Assembly (NCBI RefSeq): GCF_913062585.1
Contig: NZ_CAJXWX010000025.1
Coordinates: 1-64,000 of the forward strand
DNA: 64,000 nucleotides
Origin: an uncultured Sphingomonas sp.
GTDB lineage: Bacteria > Pseudomonadota > Alphaproteobacteria > Sphingomonadales > Sphingomonadaceae
Direction of reading: 5' to 3'
Shown: piece after piece, positions 1-9,465 of the stretch
Numbering within the stretch: position 1 is the stretch's first letter
How the letters are laid out: each line of letters opens with the position of its first letter
The notes under the pieces: generated by a model
What the model was told of the DNA's origin: nothing
What the model saw: the letters and a program-made list of their open reading frames with translations, nothing else
Databases searched by the model: none
Position numbers and translations under genes: made by a program

Positions 1-893
<893 letters not shown>

Positions 894-919
894 TCAGAAA
901 AACGGGAGAAGGATCAGGC

Positions 920-1213
920 TCAGCCGATGACGCCGAGAATGTCCGATTCCTTCATGATCAGCAGGTCTTCACCGTTGACCTTCACCTCGGTGCCCGACCA
1001 CTTGCCGAACAGGATGCGGTCGCCGGCCTTGACGTCCAGCGGGGTGACCTTGCCGTCTTCGGCCTTCGCGCCCGAACCGGCGGCGACGACCTCGCCCTCC
1101 TGGGGCTTTTCCTTGGCGGTATCCGGGATGATGATCCCGCCAGCCGTCTTTTCCTCGGCCTCGACGCGACGGACGAGAACGCGGTCGTGCAACGGACGAA
1201 AGTTCATTGCCAT
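920..1213 (-). CDS. groES: Co-chaperonin GroES (Hsp10)
   Basis: The 97-residue lid of the GroEL cage. The N-terminus ([12 protein letters not shown]) and the mobile-loop segment ([19 protein letters not shown]) are typical, and the length matches the family. The start is ATG GCA ATG; translation could begin at either ATG, and an AAAGGGA Shine-Dalgarno lies just upstream. It is the first gene of the groES-groEL operon, with a CIRCE inverted repeat about 30 nt ahead of the start, so heat-shock repression by HrcA is expected. Confidence 0.98.
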   Translation of the reverse strand: MAMNFRPLHDRVLVRRVEAEEKTAGGIIIPDTAKEKPQEGEVVAAGSGAKAEDGKVTPLDVKAGDRILFGKWSGTEVKVNGEDLLIMKESDILGVIG

Positions 1214-1242
1214 GTCCCTTTATCTGGCATGTTACACTTTTC

Positions 1243-1267
1243 TGGCACTCGAGCCATGCGAGTGCCA
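1243..1267. promoter_or_regulatory. CIRCE operator (HrcA site) of groESL
   Basis: A perfect 8-bp inverted repeat, TGGCACTC and GAGTGCCA, is separated by exactly 9 nt. This is the architecture of the CIRCE element (consensus TTAGCACTC-N9-GAGTGCTAA), the DNA target of the heat-shock repressor HrcA. It sits 30 nt upstream of groES. Within the repeat, T-to-G substitutions at the third position of both arms are compensated. The hrcA gene itself is not in this window. Confidence 0.9.
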
Positions 1268-1430
1268 ACGCGACGGATATGTGAACGGCCATTCAGACCG
1301 TCAACGCCCTGCCCCAAAAAATTTCGGCGAGCCGCCCCGAAAGCGGGAACAAATTCGGCGCGCAGGGCTGCGTATTGGCACGCTAACACGGACCATTGCC
1401 GAGCCCTCGCGGCTGGGCTAGCCATGGTGC

Positions 1431-3395
1431 ATGACCGACGCCCGCGCCGACGCCCTTCCGCCCGCCTCCCCGCTCGACCAGGATTTCAGCCGCCCGGGGC
1501 GCAAGCCCGGCAAGCGGAGCGGCTGGCGGCTGGTGCGCGGCGCGTGGAAGCTGCTGGTCGGCATCAAGGACCTGCTGGTCCTGGTTGCGATGCTCCTGTT
1601 CTTCGGGCTGATCTTCGCCGCGCTCAACGCGCGTCCGGGGACCAAGGCGATTAGCGACGGCGCGCTGCTCCTGAAGCTGGACGGCCCGATCGTCGAACAG
1701 CCCGAGACGATCGCGCCGCTCGCGCTGCTGTCGGGTGGCGGCGATACGCCGCGCCAGTACCGCCTGCGCGACGTGGTGCGCGCGATCGACACGGCGAAGG
1801 ACGACAGCCGCGTCAAGGTGCTGGTCCTCGATCTCGATTCCTTCGGCGGCGCCTATCCGGCATCGCTTCAGGAAGTGGGCGAGGCGATGGCCCGCTTCCG
1901 CAAGGGCGGCAAGCCGATCCTGACCTATGCGACCGCCTATACCGACGGCGCGTATCGCCTGGCGGCCAATGCCAGCGAAATCTGGGTCAATCCGCTGGGC
2001 GGCACGATCTTCACCGGGCCGGGCGGCAACCAGCTCTATTATAAGGGCCTGATCGACAAGCTGGGCATCACCACCCATGTCTACCGCGTCGGCAAGTTCA
2101 AGTCGTTCGTCGAGCCCTATATCCGCGCCGACCAGAGCCCGGACGCCCGCGCCGCGTCGCAGGCGCTGTACGGCACGCTGTTCGCCCAGTGGCGCGAGGC
2201 GGTAGCCAAGGCCCGGCCCAAGGCGCAGATCGACGCCTTCCTGTCGCAGCCCGACCGCGCGATCCTGGCCTCGAACGGCAACATCGCCGAGGCCAATGTG
2301 AAGGCCGGCCTGGTCGACAAGCTGGGCGACCGCCTTGCCTTCGGCAAGCGCGTGGCCGAGATTGCGGGTGCCGAGGCGAACAAGCCCGTCGGCTCGTTCC
2401 GCACCATCTCCTACGCCTCCTGGGTCCGCGCCAATCCGCTGCCGAGCAAGGGCGACGCGATCGGCGTGCTGACCATCGCGGGCGACATCGTCGACGGTGA
2501 GGCCGGCCCCGGCACGGCGGCGGGCGACACGATTTCCAAGGCGCTGCTCGACGGCCTGGCCAAGAAGAACCTGAAGGCGCTGGTCGTCCGCGTCGCCTCG
2601 CCCGGCGGATCGGTGCTGGCGTCCGAACAGATCCGGCAGGCGATCCTGGAGGCCAAGCGGCAGAAGCTGCCGGTCGTCGTCTCGATGGGCGGCCTGGCCG
2701 CTTCGGGCGGATATTGGGTGTCGACGCCGGGCGACGTGATCTTTGCCGAGCCGGGCACGATCACCGGCTCGATCGGTATCTTCGGCATCATCCCGACCTT
2801 CGAGAACACGCTGGCCAAGATCGGCATCACCACCGATGGCGTGAAGACGACGCCGCTGACCGGCCAGCCCGACATCTATGGCGGCACGACGCCGATGCTC
2901 GACACCATCCTGCAGGCCGGGATCGAGAATGGCTATCGCCAGTTCCTGACCCGCGTGGCCGAATCACGCCACATGACGCCCGAAAAGGTCGACACCATCG
3001 CGCAAGGCCGCGTCTGGGACGGCGGCACCGCGCACCAGATCGGCCTGGTCGACAAATTCGGCAACCTGTCCGACGCGATTGCCGAGGCGGCCCGCCGCGC
3101 CAAGCTGGACCCGGCCAAGGTCCATGCCGAATATCTGGAGAAGAAGCCCGGCTTCGCCGCCTTCCTGGCCGAAGGGTTTGAGGGCGACGATGACGGCCAG
3201 CAGGGCAACGACGTCTTCGCCATCGCCGCCGCCGAACGCCGCGCGGTCCTCGCCCGCGCGCTGGGCGATGTGGCACGGCTGGCCAAGGGCGGCTCGGTCC
3301 AGGCGCGGTGCCTGGAATGCGGCGGGCTGGGTCCGATGGCCAAGGCGGGCGACCAGCGCCTGCTCGACCTGCTGATCGCCAAGCTGGAGCTGTAA
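1431..3395 (+). CDS. sppA: Signal peptide peptidase SppA, 67-kDa type
   Basis: Inner-membrane serine protease that digests signal peptides left after protein export. The 654-residue product has a cytoplasmic N-terminus, one transmembrane segment (about residues 47-66), and two tandem S49 domains as in the long enterobacterial type. The Ser/Lys dyad is visible: Lys224 in the context KSFVEP of the first domain and Ser425 in GGLAASGGYW of the second. The C-terminus carries about 40 residues beyond the second domain, with a CLEC dipeptide-like pair of cysteines, possibly lineage-specific. The gene stands alone; groES is divergent. A family of repeats follows its stop codon. Confidence 0.95.
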   Translation: MTDARADALPPASPLDQDFSRPGRKPGKRSGWRLVRGAWKLLVGIKDLLVLVAMLLFFGLIFAALNARPGTKAISDGALLLKLDGPIVEQPETIAPLALLSGGGDTPRQYRLRDVVRAIDTAKDDSRVKVLVLDLDSFGGAYPASLQEVGEAMARFRKGGKPILTYATAYTDGAYRLAANASEIWVNPLGGTIFTGPGGNQLYYKGLIDKLGITTHVYRVGKFKSFVEPYIRADQSPDARAASQALYGTLFAQWREAVAKARPKAQIDAFLSQPDRAILASNGNIAEANVKAGLVDKLGDRLAFGKRVAEIAGAEANKPVGSFRTISYASWVRANPLPSKGDAIGVLTIAGDIVDGEAGPGTAAGDTISKALLDGLAKKNLKALVVRVASPGGSVLASEQIRQAILEAKRQKLPVVVSMGGLAASGGYWVSTPGDVIFAEPGTITGSIGIFGIIPTFENTLAKIGITTDGVKTTPLTGQPDIYGGTTPMLDTILQAGIENGYRQFLTRVAESRHMTPEKVDTIAQGRVWDGGTAHQIGLVDKFGNLSDAIAEAARRAKLDPAKVHAEYLEKKPGFAAFLAEGFEGDDDGQQGNDVFAIAAAERRAVLARALGDVARLAKGGSVQARCLECGGLGPMAKAGDQRLLDLLIAKLEL

Positions 3396-3417
3396 AGGGG
3401 CGAATGGGCCCTCCCCT

Positions 3418-3548
3418 CCGTTCAGCCTGAGCGAAGTCGAAGGCCAAGGGATTCCCTCCCCGCCGTTCGCGCTGAACGAAGTCGAAGCGCATGGGAAGCC
3501 CGCGTCGATAGGGTGGAACCTGGCCTTCGACTTCGCTCAGGCTGAACG
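3418..3548. repeat. Cluster of three palindromic-family repeat copies (family A)
   Basis: Three copies of a roughly 26-nt repeat with core TGAGCGAAGTCGAAG lie between sppA and the acetyltransferase gene: two in forward orientation (from 3418 and 3463; the second has AACGAAG in the core) and one inverted (3522-3548). The same sequence recurs in at least five other gaps of this window, usually as an inverted copy followed by a forward copy. It resembles REP/BIME-type intergenic elements. No coding potential is seen. Confidence 0.8.
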
Positions 3549-3655
3549 TTGGTTGGAATTATGGCGCTTCCTGACGGTGCACGGGAATCGGCACTTCCCG
3601 AACCGCCGCCGAGCGCGCTAGGCAGATCCCATCGCTTCCGGAGACCTGACCCCGC

Positions 3656-4246
3656 ATGATCGCCATCCGCGCCGCCCGCCCCGAAGACGCCGCCGCCATT
3701 GCCGCCATCTATGCCCCGCATGTCCTGGCGGGCGTCGTCTCGTTCGAGACTCAGGCGCCCGATGCCGACACGATGCGCGGGCGGATGGAGGGCGCGGACG
3801 GCCTCTATCCCTGGATCGTCGCGACGCTTTCGGACGAACAGGGCCATGAGGAAGGCGTGATCGGCTATGCCTATGCCGCCCGTTTCCGCGAGCGCGAGGC
3901 CTATCGCTGGGTGGTGGAGACCACCATCTATGTCGCCGACGTGTCGCAGCGTTCGGGCATCGGGCGCCTGCTCTACGAGGCGCTGGTCGATACGCTGACC
4001 GCGCAAGGCTTCACCCAGGCGATGGGGGTGATCGCGCTGCCCAATGACGGCTCGATCAAGCTGCACGAAGCGGTCGGTTTCCGCCGCGCGGGCGTTTTTC
4101 GCGAGGTCGGGCACAAGCATGGCCGCTGGATCGACGTCGGCTATTGGCAGCGCGAACTCGCCCAGCCCGCACCCCATCCCGCCGAGCCGAAGCGTTTCGC
4201 GGAGGTGGGCGTGGTCCGCGATCCGGTGGCGGTGAAGCACCGGTGA
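3656..4246 (+). CDS. GNAT N-acetyltransferase, phosphinothricin-acetyltransferase type
   Basis: Acetyl-CoA-dependent N-acetyltransferase of the GNAT fold, 196 aa. The N-terminus IRAARPEDAAAIAAIYAPHV, the VSFETQAP segment and the later W-V-V-E-T-T-I-Y-V strand followed by the acetyl-CoA loop QRSGIGRLLYEAL (about 103-115) are the pattern of the Pat/Bar-like group. The C-terminal GFRRAGVFREVGHKHGRW is also typical. Family members acetylate phosphinothricin or methionine sulfone/sulfoximine; the substrate here cannot be read from sequence. About 20 extra residues at the C-terminus lie beyond the usual domain. It is flanked by intergenic repeats and forms no obvious operon. Confidence 0.85.
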   Translation: MIAIRAARPEDAAAIAAIYAPHVLAGVVSFETQAPDADTMRGRMEGADGLYPWIVATLSDEQGHEEGVIGYAYAARFREREAYRWVVETTIYVADVSQRSGIGRLLYEALVDTLTAQGFTQAMGVIALPNDGSIKLHEAVGFRRAGVFREVGHKHGRWIDVGYWQRELAQPAPHPAEPKRFAEVGVVRDPVAVKHR

Positions 4247-4288
4247 GCCGCGGGCGGTGCGGCGGGACCAGTGCCCCGCCGCCCCTCT

Positions 4289-5167
4289 TCAGCGAAATAC
4301 GAAGAACGACCCGCCCGGCTTCCAGTTGATCCGCTTGATCCACACCGATGCGGCGGGTTGGCCGTCCGGCCCGATCGCGGGCCGGAACTTCGCCCGCTTG
4401 GTCGCCGCCTCGCACGTCGCATCCTGAAAGGCCTTGTCGCCGCCCGACTTCGTGACCTCGCATTTCTGCACGCCGCCATCCGTCCCAACGAGCAAGCGGA
4501 TGATGACCGCGCCGCCCAGCCCCATCCGGCTCAGGCCCGCCGGATAATCATCGGGCCGGAACCAGCGCAACGGACTTTCCAGCGGCTCCGGCCCGCTCTT
4601 CAACTGCCGCTGCTGGACGGGATCGAGTCCCCACGAGGTGATGAGATCGTCGAAGCATTTGTCCAGCGCGGCCAGCGGTCCTTTCATCGACCCCAGATCC
4701 AGCCGGACGGCATAGCGCCTGACGAAATTGATGCCCAACATGGTCGGCCGACCCGCCGCCACGTCACTACGCAATGCCTTGGGAAGATCGACATCGGGGC
4801 GGAAGCGGAGCGAACCCGGCACCTTGCCCGTGCCGGCAAAGCCCTGCGCCTGGATACCGGGCACCTCGGCCACGGTCGACGTGGCCACCGATACCGGGCC
4901 ATTGTCATCGGTGGCGGGAATATGCGGCCCGGCCAGGGCCATCTCCAGCTGGTCGTGAAGGTCGTACCGGCTGAGCTGAAGCAGCATCTGCTCGGGCCCC
5001 TCGCCGAAGGCGCGCCTCAGGCGGCATTCGGTCGGGGCGTAATCGACTTCCCATTTGGATGATGGGGCCAGCGGCGGCTTCGGCTCGGCGGCCGAAAGCA
5101 TCGACGGTGCGATCACCTCGATCACCAAGGCCGATGCGGCCAGGAACAATGCTGCCCGAACGTACAT
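4289..5167 (-). CDS. Secreted protein with C-terminal TonB-like domain
   Basis: A 292-residue product with an N-terminal hydrophobic signal segment (MYVRAALFLAASALVIEV) and alanine-rich cleavage region, a middle part of unknown fold, and a C-terminal TonB-type domain (about the last 90 residues: GGAVIIRLLVGTDGGVQKCE, then a Lys/Ala-rich helix and a final beta strand). There is no proline-rich spanning region or ExbB/ExbD partner nearby, so it is probably a periplasmic stand-alone TonB_C protein rather than a true energy transducer. I chose the ATG six bases after a GGGG Shine-Dalgarno; two in-frame ATGs lie up to 30 nt further upstream. Exact function unknown. Confidence 0.7.
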   Translation of the reverse strand: MYVRAALFLAASALVIEVIAPSMLSAAEPKPPLAPSSKWEVDYAPTECRLRRAFGEGPEQMLLQLSRYDLHDQLEMALAGPHIPATDDNGPVSVATSTVAEVPGIQAQGFAGTGKVPGSLRFRPDVDLPKALRSDVAAGRPTMLGINFVRRYAVRLDLGSMKGPLAALDKCFDDLITSWGLDPVQQRQLKSGPEPLESPLRWFRPDDYPAGLSRMGLGGAVIIRLLVGTDGGVQKCEVTKSGGDKAFQDATCEAATKRAKFRPAIGPDGQPAASVWIKRINWKPGGSFFVFR

Positions 5168-5381
5168 GAACATCCCCAGACACAAGACCGGCCCCATATG
5201 GTCGCCCGGCGGTCAAGACTGGCATGGGCGGGGCGATATCCCAAGGACAATATGGCGCATCGGTCTCCGACCGTTCACATCCCATCGCCACTCCGACCAT
5301 CAAAGGCTTGGCTTTGCCCCCCGGCTTTGTCTAACGCCGTCGTGAAGCCCCACCGGGCACGTCAAGGAAGGAACAGGCATC

Positions 5382-6872
5382 ATGGCTGCCGACTGGTCGA
5401 CGATCGAATCGCTCCCGCAAACCCCGCTTCTCGATCTTTTCGCGAATGATCCCAACCGGCTGGCCTCGCTCAGCTTGGACGTCGCGGGCATCCATTTCGA
5501 CTGGTCGAAGACGCACCTGACGCCGGAGGCGGTCGCCGCCTTCGCCGAACTCGCCAAGGCCAAGGGGCTGGCCGCCAAGCGCGACGCGCTGTTCGGCGGC
5601 GAAGTCGTCAACGTCACCGAAGGCCGCGCGGTCGAGCACACCGCCGAGCGCGGCGAGGGCAAGGCCGAGAGCGTCGCCACCGCCCGCCAGTCGCACGCCC
5701 GGATGCGCGCGCTGATCGACGCGATCGAGGCGGAGGCGCTGGGCCCCATCCGCCATGTCCTGCATATCGGCATCGGCGGCTCGGCGCTGGGCCCCGACCT
5801 GCTGGTCGATGCGCTGGGCCGCGACAGCGACCGTTACGACGTCGCGATCGTGTCGAACGTCGACGGCATGGCGCTGGAGGAGGTGTTCAAGCGCTTCGAT
5901 CCCGCCGCGACCCTGCTGGTCGTCGCGTCCAAGACCTTCACCACGACCGAGACGATGCTCAACGCCACCTCGGCGCTGCAATGGATGACCGAGCATGGCG
6001 TCGAGGATCCCTATGGCCGCGTCATCGCGCTGACCGCCAACCCGGCCAAGGCGGTCGAATGGGGCGTGGACGAGACGCGCATCCTGCCCTTCGCCGAGTC
6101 GGTCGGCGGCCGCTATTCGCTCTGGTCGACGATCGGCTTCCCCGCAGCACTCGGCCTCGGCTGGGATGCGTTCGAGGAACTGCTGGAGGGCGCGGCCGAG
6201 ATGGACCGCCATTTCCGCCTGACCGACCTCAGCCAGAACGCCCCCGCGCTCGCCGCCTTTGCCGACCTCTATTATACCCAGGTCCGTCATGCCGAGACGC
6301 GCGCGCCCTTCGCCTATGACGAGCGCCTGCGCCTGCTGCCCTCCTATCTCCAGCAGCTGGAGATGGAGTCGAACGGCAAGGGCGTGACCGTCGACGGCCA
6401 GCCCGTCGGCCGTCCGACCGCCGCGATCACCTGGGGCGGGGTCGGCACCGACGCGCAACATGCCGTGTTCCAGCTGCTCCACCAGGGCACGCATCTGGTG
6501 CCGGTCGAATTCATCGCCGTCATCGAGCCGGGCGATGTGCTGAGCGACGAACATCACCGGCAGTTGCTGCTCAACGCCTTTGCGCAGGGTGCCGCGCTGA
6601 TGAAGGGCAAGACGGTCGACGATCCTGCGCGCAGCTATTCGGGCGACCGGCCGTCCTCGACCATCCTGCTCGACACGCTCGACCCGCGCACGCTGGGCGC
6701 GCTGATCGCCTTTTACGAACACCGCGTGTTCGTGAACGGCGTGCTGCTGGGCATCAACAGCTTCGACCAGTTCGGCGTCGAGCTGGGCAAGGAAATGGCC
6801 AAGGCCGCCGACCAGGGCGGACAGGATTTCGACCCCTCGACCGAGGACCTGATCAAGCGGGCGTTTGGGTAA
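5382..6872 (+). CDS. pgi: Glucose-6-phosphate isomerase
   Basis: Interconverts glucose 6-phosphate and fructose 6-phosphate in the cytoplasm. The 496 residues carry the sugar-phosphate binding region (HIGIGGSALGPDLL), the VVASKTFTTTET loop, the catalytic-glutamate block LEMESNGKGV, the QLLHQGTHLVP histidine block and the C-terminal ELGKEMAK lysine. The length is in the range of the shorter proteobacterial enzymes. Start is the ATG after an AAGGAA Shine-Dalgarno. The product links the fructose module further right (fruK, fbp) to the Entner-Doudoroff and pentose pathways. A large repeat follows the stop. Confidence 0.97.
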   Translation: MAADWSTIESLPQTPLLDLFANDPNRLASLSLDVAGIHFDWSKTHLTPEAVAAFAELAKAKGLAAKRDALFGGEVVNVTEGRAVEHTAERGEGKAESVATARQSHARMRALIDAIEAEALGPIRHVLHIGIGGSALGPDLLVDALGRDSDRYDVAIVSNVDGMALEEVFKRFDPAATLLVVASKTFTTTETMLNATSALQWMTEHGVEDPYGRVIALTANPAKAVEWGVDETRILPFAESVGGRYSLWSTIGFPAALGLGWDAFEELLEGAAEMDRHFRLTDLSQNAPALAAFADLYYTQVRHAETRAPFAYDERLRLLPSYLQQLEMESNGKGVTVDGQPVGRPTAAITWGGVGTDAQHAVFQLLHQGTHLVPVEFIAVIEPGDVLSDEHHRQLLLNAFAQGAALMKGKTVDDPARSYSGDRPSSTILLDTLDPRTLGALIAFYEHRVFVNGVLLGINSFDQFGVELGKEMAKAADQGGQDFDPSTEDLIKRAFG

Positions 6873-6877
6873 CTCAA

Positions 6878-7006
6878 TCCTCCCCGCTCGCGGGGAGGTG
6901 GCAGGCCGCTAGGCCTGACGGAGGGGGGCGTTCCACAAAGGACATCCTTCGTGGAACGCCCCCTCCACCATGCTGCGCATGGTCCCCCTCCCCGTACCGG
7001 GGAGGA
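6878..7006. repeat. Intergenic palindrome, family B
   Basis: A GC-rich element bounded by two short hairpins: CCTCCCCGC...GCGGGGAGG at the left and CTCCCCGTACCGGGGAG at the right, with GACGGAGGGGGGCG and CCCCCTCCACC arms able to pair in between. Nearly the same arrangement recurs at 38251-38376 and 48895-49013. It fills the pgi-gor gap. It may act as a transcription terminator or RNA-stabilising hairpin, but no T-run is seen. Confidence 0.75.
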
Positions 7007-7111
7007 TCATAATGAATTCCGATCACTGTCAGGGGGACGCTGAACTTGGCTCGGCGTCCCCCATTATGCTTTTAAGGGGCGAGCGCCCCATTCCCCGGAG
7101 AAACCCTTCCC

Positions 7112-8461
7112 ATGGCTGAGTATGACTATGACCTTTTCGTCATCGGCGCGGGCTCCGGCGGCACGCGTGCCTCGCGCGTCGCGGCGGCGCATGGCGCACG
7201 CGTGGCGGTGGCCGAAGAATATCGCGTCGGCGGCACCTGTGTCATCCGGGGCTGCGTGCCGAAGAAGCTGCTCGTCTACGGCGCGCATTTCGCCGAAGAC
7301 CTGAAGGACGCGCGCCGCTTCGGCTGGCAGGTGCCCAGCGACTGCGAGTTTTCATGGAAGACGCTGCGCGACAATGTGCTGGCCGAGGTCGACCGGCTGA
7401 ACGGCGCCTATAAGAAGACGCTGGAAAGCCACAAGGTCGAGATCATCGACCAGCGCGCGACCGTCACCGGGCCGCACAGCGTCCGCCTGGCCGACGGGAC
7501 CGAGAAGACCGCCGAGCGCATCCTGATCGCGGTCGGTGCGCATCCCGCCATCCCATCCTGCCCCGGCCATGAATATGGCATCACCTCTAACGAGGCCTTC
7601 CTTCTCGACGCGATCCCCAAGCGCGTCCTGATCGCCGGCGCAGGCTATATCGCCAACGAATTTGCGGGCGTCTTCCACCAGTTCGGCGCGCACGTCACGC
7701 TGATCAACCGCAGCAAGGAGATCCTGCGCGGCTATGACCTGACGATCCGCGACCGGCTGCTCCAGATTTCGATGATGAAGGGGATCGAATTCCGCTTCGA
7801 CGCGACCTTCGAGGGGATCGAGAAGATGGAGGATGGCTGCCTGAAGGTGTCCATGTCCAATCACGAGCCGATCGTCGTCGACCTGGTCATGTTCGCGACC
7901 GGCCGGATGCCCAATACGCACGGCCTGGGGCTGGAAACGGCGGGCGTCGCGCTGGACGATCATGGCGCGATCAAGGTGGACGAGGAAAATCGCTCGACTT
8001 GCCCCAGCATCTATGCGGTCGGCGACGTGACCAACCGCGTCCAGCTGACCCCCGTCGCGATCCGCGAGGGACAGGCCTTTGCCGACACGGTGTTCGGCGG
8101 CAAGCCGACGCGCGTCGATTATGACTGCATCCCCGCCGCCGTGTTCAGCCACCCGCCGATGGCGGGCGTCGGCCTGACCGAGGCGCAGGCGCGCCAGACC
8201 CTGGGATCGGTGCAGGTCTATACCTCCGACTTCCGCCCGATGAAGAATGTCCTGGCGGGCCGCGAGGAGCGCTCGCTCTACAAGATGGTGTGCGACGGCG
8301 ACACCGGCCGCGTGGTCGGGCTGCACATGATCGGCCCCGACGTGCCCGAAATCCTGCAGGCCGCCGCAATTGCGGTGAAGGCCGGGCTGACCAAGGCGCA
8401 GTTCGACGCCACCGTCGCGCTCCATCCCACCATGGCCGAAGAACTGGTCCTGATGCGCTAG
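7112..8461 (+). CDS. gor: Glutathione-disulfide reductase
   Basis: NADPH- and FAD-dependent reductase that keeps cytoplasmic glutathione reduced, 449 aa. The FAD dinucleotide fold (GAGSGGTRASR) is followed by the redox-active disulfide GGTCVIRGCVPKKL with Cys43 and Cys48. The NADPH fold GAGYIANEFAG lies near residue 175, the second FAD motif (YAVGDVTNR) near 305, and the C-terminal dimer domain ends in the histidine-glutamate block LHPTMAEEL. The start ATG follows a GGAGAAA Shine-Dalgarno. It is preceded by a repeat and followed by a possible GC hairpin. Confidence 0.96.
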   Translation: MAEYDYDLFVIGAGSGGTRASRVAAAHGARVAVAEEYRVGGTCVIRGCVPKKLLVYGAHFAEDLKDARRFGWQVPSDCEFSWKTLRDNVLAEVDRLNGAYKKTLESHKVEIIDQRATVTGPHSVRLADGTEKTAERILIAVGAHPAIPSCPGHEYGITSNEAFLLDAIPKRVLIAGAGYIANEFAGVFHQFGAHVTLINRSKEILRGYDLTIRDRLLQISMMKGIEFRFDATFEGIEKMEDGCLKVSMSNHEPIVVDLVMFATGRMPNTHGLGLETAGVALDDHGAIKVDEENRSTCPSIYAVGDVTNRVQLTPVAIREGQAFADTVFGGKPTRVDYDCIPAAVFSHPPMAGVGLTEAQARQTLGSVQVYTSDFRPMKNVLAGREERSLYKMVCDGDTGRVVGLHMIGPDVPEILQAAAIAVKAGLTKAQFDATVALHPTMAEELVLMR

Positions 8462-8632
8462 GATCCGATCCGCCCCCCCCAACCTGCCCCTCATCTGTAC
8501 CGGAGGGGGGCAGGCAAGGCGGTCCGCCCCATTTTTCCTATCGCAATAAACATTGTTGCGGTTTATGATTTGTTGAACAAGCTGACCTAGACCGCAGGTC
8601 ATAAACAGGGCCGATTCGGACAGGATGCCATC

Positions 8633-8800
8633 ATGAACAATCAGACCGTGACGTTCGAACAGGTCATCGCCTTCGCCCGCGCCGCCATGGAAGGCGCCGA
8701 CGCGCTGAACCTGCCGCTGGCGGGCAATCATATCGCCGCAGGCCTCGACATGCTGCGCGCCGCGCAGGAAAAGATCGACGCCTGCGGGGTGACCGCCTGA
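8633..8800 (+). CDS. Small conserved-looking protein, unknown (55 aa)
   Basis: A 55-codon ORF (begins MNNQTVTFEQVIAFARAAME) with an AGGA Shine-Dalgarno 8 nt ahead of ATG. The product is predicted to be mostly helical and soluble, with no membrane segment or cysteine motif except a single Cys near the end. Codon choice (strong G/C at third positions) is like the neighbouring genes, which supports real coding. The upstream 170 nt are unusually AT-rich for this genome and hold a short inverted repeat (ATAAAC at 8546-8551 and GTTTAT at 8561-8566) that could be part of its promoter. I do not recognise a family. Confidence 0.6.
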   Translation: MNNQTVTFEQVIAFARAAMEGADALNLPLAGNHIAAGLDMLRAAQEKIDACGVTA

Positions 8801-8819
8801 GCCGCCTACCCGGCCGGGT

Positions 8820-9437
8820 CTAGTCGGCTTCGGCCGTTCCATCGTCCAGCGCGGTGGCACGGTGATGGGCGGGGCGGTCGTCCAGCCGCCCGATATAGGC
8901 CATGATCGCCTCGGTCTTCGAGATCAGCCCGAACTGGGTGAACCACATCAGCTGCGATCCGACATAGACATCGGCGGCAGTAAACCGATTCCCGGCGACA
9001 TAGGGGGTCTGCGCCACCGCGTCGCCGATGACCCCGACCGCGCGGTCGAAATCGCCATAGCCCGCCATCCGCTGCTGCTCCGGCGTCGGCGTCACGCCCA
9101 TGGCGCGGTTGGTGGCGGCGGCCTCCAGCGGGCCCGCACCGAAGAACAGCCAGCGATAATAGGCCGCCCGCTCGGCAGGTAGCGGCGCCAGTTCGGCATC
9201 GGGAAAGGCCTCGGCCAGATAGGCGCAGATCGCCGCCGTCTCGGTGACCACCTGCCCCCGATGGACGATCGCAGGCACCTTCATCATCGGATTGATCGCC
9301 CGGTAATCCGCGGCGACCATCGTCGTGCCATAGTCCAGGACGACCGTATCATAAGCGGCGCCGGTCTCCTCCAGCATCCAGCGCGCGATGCGCCCCCGCG
9401 ACCGGGGATTGGTGTAGAGCGTCAGGTCGGCGGTCAT
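8820..9437 (-). CDS. Glutathione S-transferase family protein
   Basis: A 205-residue cytoplasmic protein with a thioredoxin-like N-terminal domain (LTLYTNPRSRGRIARWMLEE, cis-proline segment MKVPAIV, then the glutathione-binding VVTETAAICAYLAEAF) and an all-helical C-terminal domain (FFGAGPLEAAATNRAMG onward). This is the standard GST layout. Members conjugate glutathione to electrophiles or act as peroxidases; the substrate is not readable. The gor gene two positions to the left supplies reduced glutathione, but it is on the other strand. Confidence 0.88.
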   Translation of the reverse strand: MTADLTLYTNPRSRGRIARWMLEETGAAYDTVVLDYGTTMVAADYRAINPMMKVPAIVHRGQVVTETAAICAYLAEAFPDAELAPLPAERAAYYRWLFFGAGPLEAAATNRAMGVTPTPEQQRMAGYGDFDRAVGVIGDAVAQTPYVAGNRFTAADVYVGSQLMWFTQFGLISKTEAIMAYIGRLDDRPAHHRATALDDGTAEAD

Positions 9438-9465
9438 GTTGTCCTCCCAATGTCAGCCAATGGTC

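Noticed and set aside
8484..8513. Terminator after gor (CTGCCCC paired with GGGGCAG)
   Set aside because: The stem is convincing but no T-run follows directly, so I did not list it as a terminator.
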